DNA from: Faecenecus sp036648855 | GTDB taxonomy: Bacteria; Bacillota_I; Bacilli_A; RF39; UBA660 | Reading direction: 5' to 3' | NCBI GenBank assembly: GCA_036648855.1 | Contig: JAVWCU010000004.1 | Location: forward strand, 1-45,729 | Length of the DNA stretch: 45,729 bases | Shown here: piece after piece, positions 7,734-15,634 of the stretch | Position numbering within the stretch: position 1 is the stretch's first letter | How the letters are laid out: each line of letters opens with the position of its first letter | The notes under the pieces: generated by a model | What the model was told of the DNA's origin: nothing | Seen by the model: the letters and a program-made list of their open reading frames with translations, nothing else | Databases searched by the model: none | Program-made: the position numbers and the translations under genes

Positions 7734-8444
7734 GTGGAGTATGAAGTTAAATTAGAAGAATTTGAAGGACCGTTAGATCTTTTACTGCATTTTGTAAAAG
7801 AATCTAAAGTAGATATCTTAGATATAAAAATAGAGGATATTGCTAATCAATATTTAGCTTATATAAAACAGCTAGAAGCTCTTAATTTAAATATTGCTAG
7901 TGAATATTTAGTTTTAGCTAGTGAATTAATTGAAATAAAATCTAGATTATTACTTCCCGTTAAACAAGAGGACATAGCAGATGAAGAAGATGATCCAAAA
8001 GAAGTCTTAATAAACCGATTAATTGAATATCAAAGATATAAAGATATGACTAAGAATTTTAAAGAATTAGAGGAAATAAGACAAGAAATTCACACTAAGT
8101 CTCCAGAAAAGATAACGGAATATGTTGATCAAGAAACAGTTATTACTAGTGATATCACTCTAGATGATTTAGTAAATGCTTTTGGGAGATTTTTAAAAAG
8201 GCAACAAGATAATCTACCTATTCCTACTAAAGTAACTAATAAAGAAATAACCGTTGCAAATAGAAGAATAGAAATAAATCAGGTTTTAAAAGAAAAAGGT
8301 CGAGTTAATTTTTTTGAATTATTTAATATCTTAACTAGAGAGTATATCGTAGTAACATTTTTAGCTATTTTAGAAATGGCTAAAGAAAAAGAATTAAAAA
8401 TAGAACAAGAAGATAACTTTGAAGCTATTTTTTGTGAGGTGTAG
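7734..8444 (+). CDS. scpA: Segregation and condensation protein A
   Basis: The kleisin subunit of the SMC-ScpA-ScpB condensin, which compacts and separates replicated chromosomes. The N-terminal hallmark FEGPLDLLLHFVKESKVDI (from residue 9) is the ScpA motif that binds the SMC neck. The middle is acidic and variable, and the C terminus is a winged helix that binds the SMC head. I chose the GTG at 7734 because AGGAAG (7720-7725) lies eight bases upstream; an in-frame GTG at 7725 overlaps that site. scpB follows after three bases, the usual pair. In B. subtilis scpAB lies a short distance from the spoVA region, as here. Confidence 0.92.
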   Translation: MEYEVKLEEFEGPLDLLLHFVKESKVDILDIKIEDIANQYLAYIKQLEALNLNIASEYLVLASELIEIKSRLLLPVKQEDIADEEDDPKEVLINRLIEYQRYKDMTKNFKELEEIRQEIHTKSPEKITEYVDQETVITSDITLDDLVNAFGRFLKRQQDNLPIPTKVTNKEITVANRRIEINQVLKEKGRVNFFELFNILTREYIVVTFLAILEMAKEKELKIEQEDNFEAIFCEV

Positions 8445-8447
8445 AAA

Positions 8448-9020
8448 ATGAATTTAGAAGCAGTATTAGAAGGACTTTTATTCGTAGTAGGTGACGAAGG
8501 ATTAACCATGAGCCAAATTAAAGATATATTGCAAATAGATGAAAGTGAGGCTAGAGTTTTAATAAGTTCCTTAAGAGCAAAGTATGATGAACCTGATAGA
8601 GGAATTAGAATCAATTTCTTAGGAGATACTTTTAAACTAACAACTAAGAAAGAACATAAAGAGTATTTTGAGAGATTAATAGAAAATCCTGAAAGTAATA
8701 CTTTAAGTCAAGCAGCTCTAGAAACACTAGCAATTGTTGCCTATAATCAGCCTTTAACTAGAATTAAAGTAGATGAAATAAGAGGCGTTAGTAGTAGTCA
8801 AATGATGAGAAAGTTAGTGGCAAAAGGATTCTTAAAAGAAATAGGGCGCAGTGATTTACCAGGGAGACCTATTCTTTATCAAACAACTAGTGAATTTTTA
8901 GATTATTTTGGATTAGCTACAATTAATGATTTACCTGATATGTCCGAGTTTATTAAGATGACTGAAGAAGATTCAGAGATAGATTTGTATAATTCTAAGT
9001 ATGAAGAGGTAAATAATTAA
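8448..9020 (+). CDS. scpB: Segregation and condensation protein B
   Basis: The dimeric winged-helix accessory subunit of the SMC condensin that binds the central part of ScpA. Family segments are clear: LEAVLEGLLFVVGDEGLT at the start, LSQAALETLAIVAYNQPLTR near residues 85-105, RGVSSSQMMRKLVAKGFLKEIGR and PGRPILYQTTSEFLDYFGL. The protein has 190 residues, normal length, with an acidic tail. RBS: GAGGTGTAG. It is translated directly after scpA from the same message. Confidence 0.94.
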   Translation: MNLEAVLEGLLFVVGDEGLTMSQIKDILQIDESEARVLISSLRAKYDEPDRGIRINFLGDTFKLTTKKEHKEYFERLIENPESNTLSQAALETLAIVAYNQPLTRIKVDEIRGVSSSQMMRKLVAKGFLKEIGRSDLPGRPILYQTTSEFLDYFGLATINDLPDMSEFIKMTEEDSEIDLYNSKYEEVNN

Positions 9021-9131
9021 TAGAGAAATATTAATCAGATTCTTTAAATGAATTTCTTTTTTTGTATTTAATAAATTAGGTAGTTTGTGATATAATTAAT
9101 TAAACCAAGAAAGTTAGTAGGAGGTGATTAT

Positions 9132-9575
9132 ATGGCAAAGTATTCAATTAAAGAAATTGCAGATATTAGAATTATACCTATGGGAAAAGGAGATGCACCT
9201 ATAGAATATATCCAAAGCGAATTTTTTGAAGATAGACTACCAAACAAAGAAAAGGGTTGGTATCATTATTATAATCAAGGATTAAGAGATCAAGAATATG
9301 ATTTATTGTTATTTCAGTATGATAATCATATTATTGCTTCGGGAATATTAAGCTCAGTAGAAGGGCCATATCCTAAAGCATATGTAGAGGAACATGGTTT
9401 TAAAGGCGATATTGTTTTAAAAAAAGGAACAATAAAAACCTTTAGACCTATTGGCTTTGAAGATTTAAAACGACATTTAGATATTGATAGATTATCTCAA
9501 GCAAAGTATTGTTTCAAACAGAATGAAATAAATGATTTAGAAAAACTAATTGATAAACTTGAAATACCAAGATAA
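9132..9575 (+). CDS. Hypothetical protein, family not recognised
   Basis: A 147-residue soluble protein with no signal peptide or membrane segment. The strong AGGAGGTGAT site and an extended -10 (TGATATAAT, -10 at 9091-9096) support real expression. The N-terminal part (SIKEIADIRIIPMG...) and the mid part with strand-like stretches (YDLLLFQYDNHIIASGIL, GDIVLKKGTIKTFRPI) resemble the small beta-rich domain found ahead of HNH-type endonucleases in other bacteria. There is no HNH or other catalytic motif here, so it could be a stand-alone or truncated version. It ends 64 bases before tRNA-Leu, at the left edge of a region that looks accessory. Function unknown. Confidence 0.6.
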   Translation: MAKYSIKEIADIRIIPMGKGDAPIEYIQSEFFEDRLPNKEKGWYHYYNQGLRDQEYDLLLFQYDNHIIASGILSSVEGPYPKAYVEEHGFKGDIVLKKGTIKTFRPIGFEDLKRHLDIDRLSQAKYCFKQNEINDLEKLIDKLEIPR

Positions 9576-9639
9576 ATTCTGAAAAAAATGTTTTTTAGTA
9601 TGGAACAATTTTTTTGTTTATGCTATAATTTATGTACAC

Positions 9640-9726
9640 GCGAGAGTGGCGGAATGGTAGACGCGGAGGTCTCAAACACCTTTAAATGATTAATTTGTGT
9701 GGGTTCAACTCCCATCTCTCGCACCA
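9640..9726 (+). tRNA. tRNA-Leu (anticodon CAA)
   Basis: An 87-base class II tRNA with encoded CCA. The acceptor stem is GCGAGAG paired with CTCTCGC, followed by ACCA. The D arm contains GCGGAATGGTAGACGC, the anticodon loop is CTCAAAC (anticodon CAA, reading TTG), there is a long variable arm, and the T arm is GTGGG-TTCAACT-CCCAT. An extended -10 promoter, TGC-TATAAT (9621-9629), lies 10 bases upstream. No clear terminator follows directly. Confidence 0.95.
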
Positions 9727-9871
9727 AGTTTTTGTTGAATTATAAGGAATAAATGAATAACTATATAAATTAGGTGGGAAATAAATCGAGAAATGATGTA
9801 ATGTCTTTAAACATAAGGAAATGACTTGAAAAAAGCAACTAATGGAAACGTTTTAAAAACAGTGTCACACT

Positions 9872-9927
9872 TCTCAAAATCCAGTAATGGCAACATTGTG
9901 TGGGTTCAAGTCACATCTCAGGGCCAC
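9872..9927 (+). pseudogene. 3'-half fragment of a second tRNA-Leu(CAA)
   Basis: From the anticodon loop onward this stretch follows the intact tRNA-Leu located 145-200 bases upstream. TCTCAAA (anticodon CAA) begins the match at 9872. A variable arm with its own AATG/CATT stem follows, and then TTGTGTGGGTTCAA (9896-9909), which is identical to the gene. Over 9896-9919 it matches 9695-9718 at 22 of 24 bases. The 5' half does not pair and looks unrelated, and the acceptor end is altered (CTCAGGGCCAC). It is either a decayed duplicate or a tRNA half left by a mobile element that used the gene as its attachment site. Confidence 0.65.
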
Positions 9928-9938
9928 TTTAGAATTTT

Positions 9939-9955
9939 GTTCGAACTATTCGAAC
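9939..9955. repeat. Perfect 7-bp inverted repeat, operator-like
   Basis: GTTCGAA and TTCGAAC are separated by CTA, right after the tRNA half-copy and about 230 bases before the ECF sigma gene. There is no T run, so it is not a terminator. A recombinase or regulator site is possible, but nothing in the sequence decides it. Confidence 0.5.
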
Positions 9956-10184
9956 TTTTGATACAAAATCAATCAGAAATGATTGTTTTTTGTTTTTAGA
10001 AAAAAAGGACCTGAAGGAAGTCTAGTGTTAATAAAGAAAAAGCTGAAAGGGAATCTAGATATAAAGATAGTTTTAATTATAAAATATAAAAACATGTTAT
10101 ACTTATATACAAGATATACTATTAATAAAAATATAACTAACCAATTATCAGTTGTTAATACTATATCAGTGAAAGGAGGTTATT

Positions 10185-10658
10185 ATGGATAAGATTTATG
10201 ATGAATATTATTATAAACTATATTTTTGGGCAATAAAGAAAACTAATAATAAAGAAGATGCAGAAGATCTTGTTAACAATGTTTTTTTATCAATTTTTGA
10301 ATATCTAAATAAAAATGTTAAAGTTGAAAAACTAGAAAATCTGATATGGAAAGTTGCTTATAATTTATGGTGCACTAAGGCAAAAAAATATATTAAAGAA
10401 AAAAGAAATGTCATTTATGAAGATATTTATAACAAGAGCTATGAAACAGATATGATTGATAAAATTATTTATAAAGAAATAATAACTAATTTAGATAATT
10501 TTGGCTTAACAGAAAAAGAAAAAATTTCTTTTAACCTATATTATTTTAATGACCTTTCAATAAAAGAAATTAGCAAAAAGATAAATGCTAATGAAACAAA
10601 CATTAAATATTATTTATTTAATGCAAGAAAAAAAATAAAGGAGAGATATTATGAATGA
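10185..10658 (+). CDS. ECF-type RNA polymerase sigma factor
   Basis: A small two-domain sigma-70 factor of 157 residues. Region 2 spans about residues 3-68 (YDEYYYKLYFWAIKKTNNKEDAEDLVNNVFLSIFEYL, with the ECF-typical DAEDLVN segment). A linker follows, then region 4 with the helix-turn-helix DLSIKEISKKINANETNIKYYL (about 125-146) and a basic end ARKKIKERYYE. The site AAAGGAGGT precedes it. It overlaps the next gene by eight bases, so the two form an operon. ECF factors normally travel with an anti-sigma factor; the partner here has no membrane segment. Coding DNA is more AT- and Lys/Asn-rich than neighbouring genes, in keeping with acquired DNA. Confidence 0.85.
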   Translation: MDKIYDEYYYKLYFWAIKKTNNKEDAEDLVNNVFLSIFEYLNKNVKVEKLENLIWKVAYNLWCTKAKKYIKEKRNVIYEDIYNKSYETDMIDKIIYKEIITNLDNFGLTEKEKISFNLYYFNDLSIKEISKKINANETNIKYYLFNARKKIKERYYE

Positions 10659-11340
10659 TTCAAATTTAGACAAGTATTTAAATATTGCCAACAAGGTAAA
10701 AATGGAGAAAGGGTTAGATACATATATACCTTTATATCCAATGTTAAGAAAAATAGATAATAAGTTATATGTATGTGTTGTGTTAACAAATGAAAATGAT
10801 AATGTGTGGGATATAACAGGTAATGTTATTCCTGAATATTGGATGTTGATAGATGTTAATACAAATGAAGTATTAGAATTTAATAAAACAGAAGATAAAA
10901 AATTTGCTGTTAATGAAATAGAAAAGAAAAATATAGAAAATAAGCAAAAAGAAATGTCTAAATATACAGTTGAAAAAACATTACAATATAAAGATTATTT
11001 AATGGAAGATATTAAAAATCAACAATTACCATTACAAAAGAAATTATCATCAATTGTTGGTAATGAAATTGAAATTGATGGAGATACAGTTAACATTAAT
11101 GACTATTTAATAGCAAAACTTGAAGATGATATAAATGAAAAAGTAAATGAATTAGTGAATGTGCTAGTATATTCAAAATATGGTTCAATAACATTTTATT
11201 ATGACTCTTTATTTAAACAAGTAATTAATGAATATGTTAATAATAATGATATTAACCTTGATAAAATGAAATTATGTGTAGAAATTATGGATAATTATTA
11301 TGACGGTGTACTAGGAATTAAAAATTTATTTAACATATAA
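10651..11340 (+). CDS. Unknown soluble partner of the ECF sigma factor
   Basis: A 229-residue protein I cannot place in a family. It is acidic and Asn/Lys-rich, without a signal peptide, membrane helix or Cys-rich anti-sigma (ZAS) motif. The N-terminal part (about 1-75) includes strand-like stretches (LYVCVVLTNENDNVWDITGNVIPEYWMLIDVNTNEV). The middle is helical and charged (EKKNIENKQKEMSKYTVEKTLQYKDYL), and the C-terminal half is mostly helical. RBS: AAAGGAGAG overlapping the sigma gene end. Translational coupling to the sigma factor suggests it controls or depends on it, perhaps as a cytoplasmic anti-sigma factor. That is inference only. Confidence 0.7.
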   Translation: MNDSNLDKYLNIANKVKMEKGLDTYIPLYPMLRKIDNKLYVCVVLTNENDNVWDITGNVIPEYWMLIDVNTNEVLEFNKTEDKKFAVNEIEKKNIENKQKEMSKYTVEKTLQYKDYLMEDIKNQQLPLQKKLSSIVGNEIEIDGDTVNINDYLIAKLEDDINEKVNELVNVLVYSKYGSITFYYDSLFKQVINEYVNNNDINLDKMKLCVEIMDNYYDGVLGIKNLFNI

Positions 11341-11387
11341 GTGAAAAAATTGTAGATAACTTCTCAGCAGCACCATAGGGAAAATTA

Positions 11388-11417
11388 ATCGCACTGGTTT
11401 AAAGTGCGATTTTTTTA
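11388..11417 (+). terminator. Terminator of the ECF sigma operon
   Basis: Eight-base-pair perfect stem ATCGCACT (11388-11395) with AGTGCGAT (11403-11410) and a run of seven T on the plus side. It lies about 50 bases after the last gene of the operon. Confidence 0.85.
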
Positions 11418-11533
11418 TCAGAAAAAACACAGTATGATTAGGCCAGTTAGGGAATCATTACTTATCATCACTTTAGCCTAAGAAGTTATTGAATTTCTCA
11501 CATAAGGGAACTTAGAAAATTATTCAAACTGCC

Positions 11534-11590
11534 TCATCTTTTTGCTGCATATTTATAGTTTCCTATAGCAAGATTGCTTTTTTCTCCCAT
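11534..11590 (-). CDS. Possible 18-codon peptide or gene remnant
   Basis: On the minus strand ATG (11590) is preceded at eight bases by AGGAG, and the frame runs MGEKSNLAIGNYKYAAKR to a TGA. The frame is open upstream as well (…FIFLGAEK before the ATG), and the sequence looks protein-like rather than random. It could be a scrap of a longer gene or chance. Confidence is low. Confidence 0.2.
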   Translation of the reverse strand: MGEKSNLAIGNYKYAAKR

Positions 11591-11625
11591 CTTTTCTGCT
11601 CCTAAAAAGATAAATAGTTTATATA

Positions 11626-11654
11626 AAGAACCACTGCTATAATGGTTCTTTTCC
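11626..11654. terminator. Terminator-like hairpin upstream of pflB
   Basis: Eight-base-pair stem AAGAACCA (11626-11633) with TGGTTCTT (11643-11650), followed by a short T-rich run. It lies between the accessory stretch and the pflB promoter. Confidence 0.5.
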
Positions 11655-11743
11655 TATAAATAAATCTGTAAACCACCATAAAAAAACATATTAAAAGTTC
11701 ATACCTGTGCTATACTAAATAATATATGATAAGGAGGTTAATC

Positions 11744-13969
11744 ATGACAGAATGGGAAAATTTTAAAGAAGGAATCTGGACAACAGAAGTTAATGTTCAA
11801 GACTTTATACAAAAAAATTATACTTTATATGAAGGGGATGAAACTTTCTTATCGGAAATTACAGAAAAGACTAAAAAAGTTTGGGACAAGTGTACTAAAC
11901 TACTCCAAGAAGAAATAAAAAAGGGAGTATTAGATATTGATGTAGATCATATGGCAGATATAAATTCTTTTGCTCCTGGTTACATAGACAAAGAAAATGA
12001 AGTCATTTTTGGGCTTCAAACAGACGCTCCACTTAAGAGAATAGTGAATCCATATGGCGGTATTAGAATGGTTTATTCTTCTCTAAATGCTTATGGTTAT
12101 AAACTAAATCATGATGTTGACCATTATTTTAATGAATTTCGGAAAACCCACAACCAAGGAGTATTTGATGCCTATACAGACAGTATGAAAGTAGCCCGAC
12201 ATGTAGGCCTATTAACTGGTCTTCCTGATGCTTATGGTAGAGGAAGAATTATAGGGGATTATAGACGCCTTGCTTTATATGGAACAGACTATTTAATGAA
12301 AGAAAAGGAAAAAGAACATACTGAGAGAACTGGTCCCATGACAGAAAAATTAATTAGGCAAAGAGAAGAATTAAAAGAGCAATACCGAGCTTTAAAAGAT
12401 ATGACCTTAATGGCAAGTACCTATGGATTTGATATAAGTAAACCCGCGGCTAACGCTAAAGAAGCAGTACAGTGGACTTATTTCGGCTATTTAGCAGCTG
12501 TAAAAGAAAATAATGGAGCAGCTATGAGCCTAGGCAGGGTCTCTACATTTTTAGATATTTATCTTGAAAGAGATTTGCGTACAGGTTTAATTACTGAAAC
12601 TGAAGCTCAAGAATTAATTGATCAGTTTGTAATTAAATTAAGATTGGCTAGACATTTAAGAACACCTGAATATGATGAATTATTTTCAGGAGATCCAACC
12701 TGGGTAACTGAATCAATTGGGGGAATGAGTTTAGATAATAAATCATTAGTTACAAAAAACTCTTTTCGTTTTCTTCATACTTTAACTAATCTTGATACTT
12801 CACCTGAACCTAATATGACAGTTCTTTGGAGTCAAAATTTACCAGTAAACTTTAAAAAGTACTGTAGTAAGATGAGCATTGAAACAGATGCTATTCAGTA
12901 TGAAAATGATGATATAATGCGCCCTATATATGGTGATGATTATGGAATTGCCTGTTGCGTATCCGCTATGAAAATAGGTAAACAAATGCAATTTTTTGGT
13001 GCTAGATGTAATTTGGCAAAATCTCTTTTATATTCTATTAATGGCGGAATAGATGAAATAAATAAGATTAAAGTTTTAGATAATATTCCTTTTATTACAG
13101 ATGAAATACTTGATTATGACACAGTTAAAAAGGCTTATAATAAAGTTTTAGAACAAGTAGTAGAGTTATATGTAAATACCATGAATATTATTCACTACAT
13201 GCATGATAAGTATTCTTATGAAAGAGGCCAAATGGCTCTTCATGATACTGATGTAGAAAGATTAATGGCTTTTGGAGTAGCGGGTTTATCAGTAGCAGTT
13301 GATTCTTTATCTGCAATTAAATATGCTAAAGTAAAACCAATTAGGGATAAAGAAGGTCTTGCAGTAGATTTTGAAATAGAGGGAGATTACCCTAAATATG
13401 GTAATGATGATGACCGAGTAGATAGTATTGCTCTTGAAATATTAGAAAAATTCTATTTAGAATTAACTAAACATGAAATTTATAGAGAAGCTATTCCTAC
13501 ACTCTCTGTTTTAACCATAACTTCTAATGTTGTATATGGTGAAAAAACAGGAGCAACTCCAGATGGAAGAGGTTCTCATGTGGCTTTTGCACCAGGAGCT
13601 AATCCTATGCATGGAAGAGATACATCAGGGGCTCTAGCTAGTTTGAATTCTGTAGCTAAAATAAATTATGCTTCTTGCTGTAGAGATGGAGTATCTAATA
13701 CCTTTTCAATTGTTCCGGCGGCATTAGGCACAACCAAAACAGAGCAAGTTACCAATTTAATTTCTATTTTAGATGGTTACTTTATTCAAGGAGCACATCA
13801 TTTAAATGTTAATGTATTAAATAGAAGTATGCTAGTAGACGCTATGGAAAATCCTGATAAATACCCTTTACTCACTATTAGAGTTTCTGGCTATGCTGTT
13901 AGATTTAATCGCCTAACTAAGAAACAACAACAAGAAGTAATAAATAGAACATTTCATGACAGGTTATAA
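11744..13969 (+). CDS. pflB: Formate C-acetyltransferase (pyruvate formate-lyase)
   Basis: Converts pyruvate and CoA to acetyl-CoA and formate, the oxygen-sensitive central step of mixed-acid fermentation. The protein has 741 residues, typical. The paired active-site cysteines lie in YGIACCVSAM, and the glycyl-radical site in the C-terminal RVSGYAVRFNRL (radical on the Gly of SGYA). N-terminal MTEWENFKEGIWTTEVNVQDFIQ is the usual PFL start. I chose ATG 11744 because AAGGAGG lies eight bases upstream; an upstream in-frame ATG at 11726 precedes that site. pflA follows after two bases, so enzyme and activase are made together. Confidence 0.96.
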   Translation: MTEWENFKEGIWTTEVNVQDFIQKNYTLYEGDETFLSEITEKTKKVWDKCTKLLQEEIKKGVLDIDVDHMADINSFAPGYIDKENEVIFGLQTDAPLKRIVNPYGGIRMVYSSLNAYGYKLNHDVDHYFNEFRKTHNQGVFDAYTDSMKVARHVGLLTGLPDAYGRGRIIGDYRRLALYGTDYLMKEKEKEHTERTGPMTEKLIRQREELKEQYRALKDMTLMASTYGFDISKPAANAKEAVQWTYFGYLAAVKENNGAAMSLGRVSTFLDIYLERDLRTGLITETEAQELIDQFVIKLRLARHLRTPEYDELFSGDPTWVTESIGGMSLDNKSLVTKNSFRFLHTLTNLDTSPEPNMTVLWSQNLPVNFKKYCSKMSIETDAIQYENDDIMRPIYGDDYGIACCVSAMKIGKQMQFFGARCNLAKSLLYSINGGIDEINKIKVLDNIPFITDEILDYDTVKKAYNKVLEQVVELYVNTMNIIHYMHDKYSYERGQMALHDTDVERLMAFGVAGLSVAVDSLSAIKYAKVKPIRDKEGLAVDFEIEGDYPKYGNDDDRVDSIALEILEKFYLELTKHEIYREAIPTLSVLTITSNVVYGEKTGATPDGRGSHVAFAPGANPMHGRDTSGALASLNSVAKINYASCCRDGVSNTFSIVPAALGTTKTEQVTNLISILDGYFIQGAHHLNVNVLNRSMLVDAMENPDKYPLLTIRVSGYAVRFNRLTKKQQQEVINRTFHDRL

Positions 13970-13971
13970 TT

Positions 13972-14682
13972 ATGGTTAAAGGTAGTATAGACTCCATAGA
14001 AAGTATGGGATTAGTTGATGGACCAGGGGTTAGAACAGTTGTCTTTTTAACAGGCTGTCGTCTGCGTTGTAAGTTTTGCCATAATCCTGAAATGTGGATT
14101 AAAAGAGCTGATAATATTACTCCAGAGGAACTAGTCGAAAAGTTAAAAAGATTCAAGCCTTATTATGAAGCTAGTAATAATGGAGGAGTAACATTTTCTG
14201 GAGGTGAACCTCTTCTTCAGCCAACCTTTTTAATTGAAGTATGTAAACTTTTAAAAGCTGCTAATATTCATATTGCTTTAGACACATCAGGAGTTGGAAC
14301 TGGTAATTATGATGAACTTCTAAAATATATTGATTTAGTTATTTTAGATATTAAACATGTTATACCCTCATTATATAGAGATATAACAGGTGAAGAAATG
14401 ACCTACTTTAATCAGTTTGTAACCTCTTTAAATGAATCTAACAAACCTTGCTATATTAGGCAGGTAATAGTACCTGGGATAAATGATAATATGGTTTATT
14501 TAAATCAGCTCCATGCTTTTCTAAAAGGAATTAAGCATATAGAGAAAGTAGAGTTTTTGCCATATCATAAGTTAGGTAGTGAAAAATATATAGCATTAGG
14601 AATAAACAATCCATATATAGCTGTCCCCGCTATGGACATAGATAAATGTCAGGAACTATATAATAGTTTTATGAAAATATAG
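13972..14682 (+). CDS. pflA: Pyruvate formate-lyase-activating enzyme
   Basis: A radical SAM enzyme that abstracts hydrogen from the glycine of PflB to make the active glycyl radical. The CX3CX2C cluster motif is in GCRLRCKFCHNPE near residue 30. The SAM-binding GGEP (FSGGEPLL) follows near residues 75-82. The N-terminal GSIDSIESMGLVDGPGVRTVVF is typical of PflA. Length 236, normal. It sits directly behind pflB with only a weak ribosome binding site, which suggests coupling to translation of the enzyme gene. Confidence 0.95.
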   Translation: MVKGSIDSIESMGLVDGPGVRTVVFLTGCRLRCKFCHNPEMWIKRADNITPEELVEKLKRFKPYYEASNNGGVTFSGGEPLLQPTFLIEVCKLLKAANIHIALDTSGVGTGNYDELLKYIDLVILDIKHVIPSLYRDITGEEMTYFNQFVTSLNESNKPCYIRQVIVPGINDNMVYLNQLHAFLKGIKHIEKVEFLPYHKLGSEKYIALGINNPYIAVPAMDIDKCQELYNSFMKI

Positions 14683-14767
14683 TAGGGTTAAGTAGGAATA
14701 CTAAAAATTAATATAATCTAGATAATCCTTGAAAAACAAGGTATAATTAAAGAACAGGGGTGATTAA

Positions 14768-15634
14768 ATGGAATTAGCAACTAATTGGCAGGATTATGAA
14801 ATTTTAGGAACTAGTAATGGGGAAAAACTAGAAAGATGGGGAAATATTATATTATTAAGACCCGATCCAGAAGTTATTTGGACACAAGGGGACTTGACTA
14901 CTTTCAAAGGGATAAATGCTCATTACCACAGAAGTAGTAAAGGTGGAGGATATTGGGAGACCCTAAAAAGCACTCCTAGTTCTTGGACTATTGATTATAA
15001 AAATTTAACTTTTAATATAAAACAAATGGGATTTAAGCATACTGGATTATTTCCAGAACAAGCTGTTAATTGGGACTTCATGATAGATAAGATAAAGAAC
15101 AGTAAAAGAGAGATAAAGGTTTTAAACTTATTTGCATATACAGGAGGAGCTAGTGTAGCTTGTCTTTCAGCAGGAGCAAGTGTTGTTCATGTGGATTCTT
15201 CTAAAGGAATGGTTGATTGGTGTAAAGAAAATGTTAAAGCCTCTCATTTAGAAGATAAACCTATTCGTTATATTGTTGACGATGTTGTCAAGTTTGTCCA
15301 AAGAGAAATAAGAAGAGGCAGTAAATATGATGCAATTGTTATGGATCCACCTAGTTATGGTAGGGGAACAAATGGGGAAGTCTGGGATATTGAAAAAGAT
15401 TTAGCCCCTTTAATAGAACTATGCACTTCTTTGTTAAGTGACTCACCCCTTTTCTTTTTAATTAATTCTTATACTACAGGTTTATCTGCTCAAGTTTTAG
15501 AAAACTTATTACTCTTAACAGTCGGAACAAAATATCCGGGAACTATTACCTCAGGAGAAATAGGATTACCTGTTAAAAATAGTCAAGTAATTTTACCATG
15601 TGGAATATTTGGCAGGTTTCAGTCTAATGAATAA
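14768..15634 (+). CDS. Class I SAM-dependent methyltransferase, RlmI/RlmK-like
   Basis: A methyltransferase of the family that includes the 23S rRNA cytosine/guanine methyltransferases RlmI and RlmK(L). The Rossmann motif I reads LNLFAYTGGASVACLSAGA (about 118-136), motif II VVHVDSSKGMVDWCKEN, and the catalytic-region motif IV is MDPPSYGRG (about 196-204). The N-terminal part (about 1-105) is a beta-rich domain without a recognisable PUA signature. The substrate is not decided by the sequence; rRNA is most likely. AGGGGTGATT precedes the ATG. Its 3' end overlaps the next gene by eight bases. Confidence 0.8.
   Translation: MELATNWQDYEILGTSNGEKLERWGNIILLRPDPEVIWTQGDLTTFKGINAHYHRSSKGGGYWETLKSTPSSWTIDYKNLTFNIKQMGFKHTGLFPEQAVNWDFMIDKIKNSKREIKVLNLFAYTGGASVACLSAGASVVHVDSSKGMVDWCKENVKASHLEDKPIRYIVDDVVKFVQREIRRGSKYDAIVMDPPSYGRGTNGEVWDIEKDLAPLIELCTSLLSDSPLFFLINSYTTGLSAQVLENLLLLTVGTKYPGTITSGEIGLPVKNSQVILPCGIFGRFQSNE

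Larger units (their letters stand above)
9727..10184. other. Gene-free stretch between tRNA-Leu and the ECF sigma gene
   Basis: This 458-base region holds no convincing gene. It contains a 3'-half copy of a tRNA-Leu (about 9872-9927), a perfect palindrome GTTCGAA-CTA-TTCGAAC (9939-9955), and an AT-rich leader ending in the AAAGGAGG site of the sigma gene. A 69-codon reading frame beginning at 9983 has no ribosome binding site and overlaps the next gene, so I do not call it. Confidence 0.6.
11341..11743. other. Gene-free stretch between the ECF unit and pflB
   Basis: It holds two rho-independent terminators (11388-11417 and 11626-11654), a short minus-strand reading frame with a ribosome binding site (11534-11590), and the pflB promoter: an extended -10, TGC-TATACT, with the hexamer at 11711-11716 and no clear -35. 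The rest shows no coding or structured signal that I can support. Confidence 0.6.

Noticed and set aside
8279..8614. Minus-strand frame across the scpA-scpB junction
   Set aside because: It is antisense to two conserved genes and shows no recognisable domain; it is a shadow of their codon bias.
9983..10192. 69-codon plus-strand reading frame beginning after the palindrome
   Set aside because: It has no ribosome binding site, overlaps the well-supported start of the ECF sigma gene, and its composition is that of AT-rich non-coding DNA.
11361..11376. TTCTCAGCAGCACCA-like end resembling a tRNA 3' terminus after the ECF unit
   Set aside because: No T arm (TTCRA) or pairing acceptor strand lies upstream, so it is not supported as a tRNA fragment or second attachment site.
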